Shown one piece after another: positions 5,617 to 8,694 of a stretch of DNA of 8,694 bases. This DNA comes from Gammaproteobacteria bacterium. GTDB lineage: Bacteria; Pseudomonadota; Gammaproteobacteria; Pseudomonadales; Halieaceae. The notes beneath the pieces are model-generated. The model was not told the DNA's origin. It searched no databases and saw only the letters and a list, made by a program, of their open reading frames with translations. The DNA lies in NCBI GenBank assembly GCA_002748505.1, contig PDSN01000114.1, positions 1 to 8,694 on the forward strand, written 5' to 3'. Made by a program: the position numbers and the translations under genes. Positions within the stretch are counted from its first letter, which is position 1, and each line of letters opens with the position of its first letter.

Positions 5617-7783
5617 AGATTTTTTTCAGCACAATAGCGCCTAGCGGTGGCAGGGACAGGTTAATGGAATGAGTCTGTTGCATCCACGCCAGCGGCTGCG
5701 ATGCGTGGCGCTTGCCGCTGCTGACACCACTGCCGCCGTAGTGTTGCTCATCGGAATTGAGCAGCTCCTCATAAGTGCCGGCCTCGGGTACGCCAAGACG
5801 GAAGTTCTGGTGTACCTGGGGAGTAAAATTCAGCGCCACGATAACACTGCCGCCCGCGTGCATTCGGCGGTATATCAGCAGTGATTGAGCGGCATTATCG
5901 CAGTCTATCCATTCAAATCCGGAGCCGTCAAAATCACCTTTGTAGAGTTCGGGGTGGTTGCGATAGAGGCGGTTCAAATCGGCAATCAGGTTGGCAATGC
6001 CGGCGTGTTCCGGGTTGTCGAGTAAGTCCCAGGGCAGTTGATTGCGAAATTGCCACTCCTGCTTCTGTCCCATTTCCGCACCCATAAACAGCAGTTTGGT
6101 GCCGGGGTAGGTGAACATATAACTGTAAAGTAAGCGCAGATTGGCGCGTTTTTGCCAGGGATCGCCGGCCATTTTGCCCAGCAGTGAGGCCTTGCCGTGT
6201 ACCACTTCATCGTGGGATAGCGGCAGCATAAAGTTCTCCGAGAAGGCGTACATCAGGCCGAAGGTGAGCTGGTTGTGATGATGCGAACGAAACAGGCTGT
6301 CCTGCGACATATAATTCAGCGTATCGTGCATCCAGCCCATGTTCCATTTCATCGAAAAGCCCAGACCGTCATGGGATACAGGGCTGGTGACCAGCGGCCA
6401 GGCGGTAGATTCTTCCGCAATTGTCACCGTGCCGGGGTGGCGGCCATGGGTTAAGGTGTTTAATTCGCGCAAAAACTCTACGGCTTCCAGGTTTTCACGG
6501 CCACCGTAGCGGTTGGGCTGCCACTCGCCGTCTTCGCGGGAGTAATCCAGGTATAGCATGGATGCCACGGCATCCACCCGCAGGCCGTCGATATGGAACT
6601 CCTCCAGCCAGTAATTTGCACTGGCCAATAAAAAGTTGCGAACTTCCGCACGGCCATAGTTAAAAATCAGTGTGCCCCAGTCCCTGTGTTCACCCAGTCT
6701 TGGGTCGTCGTGTTCGTACAGAGCGGAGCCATCATAGCGCGCCAGGGCGTAGTCGTCCCTGGGAAAGTGCGCGGGCACCCAGTCGAGAATGACGCCGATG
6801 CCCTGCTGGTGCATATAGTCCACAAAAAAGCGAAAATCATCCGGTGTGCCAAAGCGACTGGAAGGGGCGAAATAACCGGTCACCTGATAGCCCCAGGAGT
6901 CATCCAGCGGGTATTCGGTGATAGGCAGCAGTTCAATATGGGTAAAGCCCAGCTTCAGGACGTGCTCTGCCAATGGCTTCGCAATCTCCCTGTAACTGAG
7001 TTCAGCGCTGTGTTCGTTGCGTCGCCAGGAGGCCAGATGCACTTCATACACCGACATGGGAGCTTCCTGCCATTGCCAGTTGCGGCGTCGTTCCAGCCAG
7101 TCCGTGTCCCGCCAGGCGTAGTTGACCGGTGGGCAGACAATCGCTGCGGTTTGCGGGCGCACTTCAAAGGCGTTGCCAAAGGGGTCGGTTTTTAGTCGCA
7201 GTGCACCATGTTGGTCGATGATCTCAAATTTATAGTGGTTGCGGGCAAAATTGCCGGGAATAAATAATTCCCATATGCCGGAGCCGCCCCGCACGCGCAT
7301 GGGGTGGCGCAGGCCGTGCCATTGGTTGAAATCGCCCACCACACTGACCCGCTGTGCATTGGGCGCCCACACCGCAAAGCGCACACCTTGCACACCCTGG
7401 TGTTTCATGCAGTGGGCGCCGAGTATGCGGTACAAATGCACGTGACGACCGACGCTGAATAAATACATATCGAGGTCACCAATGGTCGGTGCGAAGCAGT
7501 AGGGGTCATCTTCTTCCTGCCAATCTATGCCGTTTTCGGTCCACAGCAGGTGGTAGTGAGGCAGGGCGGTGCTGCGGGTATTAAAGGTAAACAGAGGGCT
7601 GTCGCTGATGCGTGCCATCGGCTTGCTTAATTCGCCGATAACCACTTGTACCTGTCTGGCCTTGGGCAGCATGGCCGTAATATGCCAGGAGCCGTCCTTC
7701 ATGTGACGACCAAGTATCGCGAATGGATCGCGATGCACGCCCGTTAACAGGCGTTGCTGTTCGGGAGAGAGAGCTGTTTGCAT
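5615..7783 (-). CDS. glgB: 1,4-alpha-glucan branching enzyme, GlgB
   Basis: It cuts alpha-1,4 chains and rejoins them through alpha-1,6 links, making the branches of glycogen (GH13 family). The protein has 722 residues, about the length of E. coli GlgB (728). In order: an N-terminal extension module (about 1-110, with HRDPFAILGRH, typical of long GlgB forms), a CBM48 domain (about 120-225, VRFAVWAPNAQRVSVVGDFN), the catalytic (beta/alpha)8 barrel (about 240-620) and a C-terminal beta domain. All GH13 signatures are present: region I DWVPAHF (334-340), region II DGLRVDAVASMLY with nucleophile Asp404, region III TIAEES with acid/base Glu457, and region IV LSHDEVVHGK with Asp525. The start at 7783 gives the expected MQTALSPEQQRLLTGVHRDP beginning; its Shine-Dalgarno is weak (GAG about 10 bases upstream). 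It is the first gene of the glgB-glgA operon, reading away from glgC. Confidence 0.97.
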   Translation of the reverse strand: MQTALSPEQQRLLTGVHRDPFAILGRHMKDGSWHITAMLPKARQVQVVIGELSKPMARISDSPLFTFNTRSTALPHYHLLWTENGIDWQEEDDPYCFAPTIGDLDMYLFSVGRHVHLYRILGAHCMKHQGVQGVRFAVWAPNAQRVSVVGDFNQWHGLRHPMRVRGGSGIWELFIPGNFARNHYKFEIIDQHGALRLKTDPFGNAFEVRPQTAAIVCPPVNYAWRDTDWLERRRNWQWQEAPMSVYEVHLASWRRNEHSAELSYREIAKPLAEHVLKLGFTHIELLPITEYPLDDSWGYQVTGYFAPSSRFGTPDDFRFFVDYMHQQGIGVILDWVPAHFPRDDYALARYDGSALYEHDDPRLGEHRDWGTLIFNYGRAEVRNFLLASANYWLEEFHIDGLRVDAVASMLYLDYSREDGEWQPNRYGGRENLEAVEFLRELNTLTHGRHPGTVTIAEESTAWPLVTSPVSHDGLGFSMKWNMGWMHDTLNYMSQDSLFRSHHHNQLTFGLMYAFSENFMLPLSHDEVVHGKASLLGKMAGDPWQKRANLRLLYSYMFTYPGTKLLFMGAEMGQKQEWQFRNQLPWDLLDNPEHAGIANLIADLNRLYRNHPELYKGDFDGSGFEWIDCDNAAQSLLIYRRMHAGGSVIVALNFTPQVHQNFRLGVPEAGTYEELLNSDEQHYGGSGVSSGKRHASQPLAWMQQTHSINLSLPPLGAIVLKKI

Positions 7784-7812
7784 AGGGCGGTTTCTCGGTG
7801 TTTTTTAGATAT

Positions 7813-7829
7813 TACACCCGTTTGGTGTA
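7813..7829. repeat. Palindrome TACACC-N5-GGTGTA, possible operator
   Basis: Perfect 6-base arms around a 5-base spacer, 30 to 46 bases upstream of the glgB ATG, in the position of a promoter or leader. It has no adjacent T-run on the glgB strand (an A-run follows it there), so it is not a terminator. An operator for a dimeric regulator fits better. I cannot match it to a known regulator. Confidence 0.35.
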
Positions 7830-8056
7830 GGACGAGTACAGTTCTACTTGAAATCTTGCCATGAAAGTCAGTTTTAGTGGGCCGTAGACTGTGCCATACT
7901 GCCCCCATACATTGCAATCAATGCCGCTGGCGGCGAATGTGCGGATTGCCCGATGATGTGTTGTGCGCTCCATTGCACAGCGCCGTATGGTCAGGTGCAC
8001 CGCAGCGGATGAGGTGACTGGTATTGTCGGGCTGTGGTTCAGGTAGCTCGGTGAGC

Positions 8057-8063
8057 CTATGTT
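8057..8063 (+). promoter_or_regulatory. Possible -10 element for glgC
   Basis: CTATGTT followed by AATAAG resembles a -10 box, and its CTAT beginning would also suit stationary-phase sigma factor. No good -35 lies 16 to 18 bases upstream. It would put the transcript start about 30 bases before the glgC ATG, a plausible place. Weak call. Confidence 0.2.
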
Positions 8064-8098
8064 AATAAGAAATGGCTAATTGCGGAGTACAGTGACCT

Positions 8099-8694
8099 AT
8101 GGACTACAACGAATCGGGGCGTTACGTCAGTCGCATCACCAAAGATACCCTGGCGCTTATATTGGCGGGAGGGCGCGGTTCACGGCTTAAAAACCTGACA
8201 GATTGGCGCGCAAAACCGGCAGTTCCCTTCGGCGGTAAGTTCAGGATTATTGATTTTCCCCTGTCCAATTGTGTTAACTCCGGTATCCGCCGGGTTGGCA
8301 TTCTCACCCAGTATAAGTCTCACAGTTTGATTCGTCACATCCAGCGTGGATGGGGTTTTATGCGCGGTGAACTGGGTGAATTTGTGGAGTTATTGCCCGC
8401 TCAGCAGCGCGTGGAAACCTCCTGGTATAGCGGTACGGCGGATGCGATTTATCAAAATATTGATATTATCCGCGATCACAGCCCGCGCTTTGTGTTGATT
8501 TTGGCAGGCGATCACGTTTACAAAATGGACTACGGCACTATGCTGCGTTCCCATGTGGAAACCGGTGCTGCGGTGACGGTGGGTTGTTTGGAGGTTCCGG
8601 TGGAAGAAGCCAGGGCCTTTGGGGTCATGACCGTTGACGAACAAAACCGCGTGCGCGCTTTTGATGAAAAACCCGCCAATCCCACCAGCATACC
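8099..8694 (+). CDS. glgC: Glucose-1-phosphate adenylyltransferase (ADP-glucose pyrophosphorylase), GlgC, 5' part
   Basis: It makes ADP-glucose and pyrophosphate from glucose-1-phosphate and ATP, the committed and usually allosterically controlled step of bacterial glycogen synthesis. The frame stays open to the window end, showing 198 residues, roughly the first half of a protein usually about 420-430 long. Visible parts of the nucleotidyltransferase domain: LALILAGGRGSRLKNLT (18-34, pyrophosphorylase signature), RAKPAVPFGGKFRIIDFPLS (37-56) with Lys39 where E. coli GlgC has its fructose-1,6-bisphosphate activator lysine, WYSGTADAIYQN (109-120) with Tyr110 matching the conserved ATP-site tyrosine, and LILAGDHVYKMDY with the catalytic Asp138. 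The start is ATG 8099, with GGAG at 8084-8087, 11 bases away (long). The C-terminal beta-helix domain is outside the window. It is divergent from glgB-glgA, whose products use its ADP-glucose. Confidence 0.96.
   Translation, partial: MDYNESGRYVSRITKDTLALILAGGRGSRLKNLTDWRAKPAVPFGGKFRIIDFPLSNCVNSGIRRVGILTQYKSHSLIRHIQRGWGFMRGELGEFVELLPAQQRVETSWYSGTADAIYQNIDIIRDHSPRFVLILAGDHVYKMDYGTMLRSHVETGAAVTVGCLEVPVEEARAFGVMTVDEQNRVRAFDEKPANPTSI

Larger units (their letters stand above)
7784..8098. promoter_or_regulatory. Divergent glgB / glgC regulatory region
   Basis: These 315 bases separate the divergent starts of glgB and glgC and must hold both promoters unless either is read from elsewhere. I find no convincing sigma-70 promoter in either direction. 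What can be seen: a small perfect inverted repeat near glgB (7813-7829), a CATTG-N4-CAATG repeat (7910-7923) in the middle, GCGCT-N9-AGCGC-type weak pairing near 7965-7985, and a possible -10 element before glgC (8057-8063). The 62-codon minus-strand open frame in it (7812-8000) has no coding support. Confidence 0.5.

Noticed and set aside
6686..7195. 169-codon plus-strand open frame inside glgB
   Set aside because: Antisense to catalytic and CBM48 parts of glgB, with no recognisable motif.
7928..7943. Possible sigma-54 promoter before glgC (GG and GC dinucleotides ten bases apart)
   Set aside because: Only the dinucleotides and a few flanking bases match; the TTGC element is GTGC, and it would leave a leader of over 140 bases.
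7812..8000. 62-codon minus-strand open frame upstream of glgB
   Set aside because: No convincing ribosome site, odd composition, and it overlaps the probable control region of glgB.

Overview
The window looks like a chromosomal segment of a gammaproteobacterium. The evidence is protein-level resemblance only: a Pil-Chp type CheA hybrid kinase followed by a CheW-like gene, and GlgA, GlgB and GlgC proteins of the enterobacterial/pseudomonad type. Genus cannot be fixed from sequence alone; a marine or polysaccharide-degrading lineage such as Cellvibrionaceae is a guess. Coding DNA is moderately GC-rich and the intergenic DNA at 3507-3650 is strikingly AT-rich. I see no IS element, tRNA, rRNA, CRISPR array or phage gene.

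Left block (1-3506, + strand): the 3' part of a large ChpA-like chemosensory histidine kinase (last Hpt domain, dimerisation domain, ATPase, CheW-like domain, receiver), a CheW-domain protein 10 bases later, and an unrecognised 139-residue acidic protein whose ATG overlaps the previous stop. This is one tight, probably co-translated unit. It likely controls type IV pili or surface sensing, as ChpA systems do.

Middle (3507-4147): an AT-rich, A/T-tract-laden, probably curved stretch leads into a near-consensus sigma-70 promoter and a strong Shine-Dalgarno site. These drive a single small basic 109-residue protein that I do not recognise. A stem-loop lies between it and the convergent glycogen genes.

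Right block (4148-8694): glycogen synthesis. glgB (branching enzyme) and glgA (synthase) form a two-gene minus-strand operon, and glgC (ADP-glucose pyrophosphorylase, cut by the window end) is transcribed divergently on the plus strand. GlgC makes ADP-glucose, GlgA polymerises it and GlgB introduces alpha-1,6 branches. The 315-base divergent region would hold the promoters of both units and contains a clean small palindrome near glgB.

Most of the window is well-known biology. The parts with real novelty potential are the two unrecognised small proteins (139 and 109 residues) and the A/T-tract promoter region between them.
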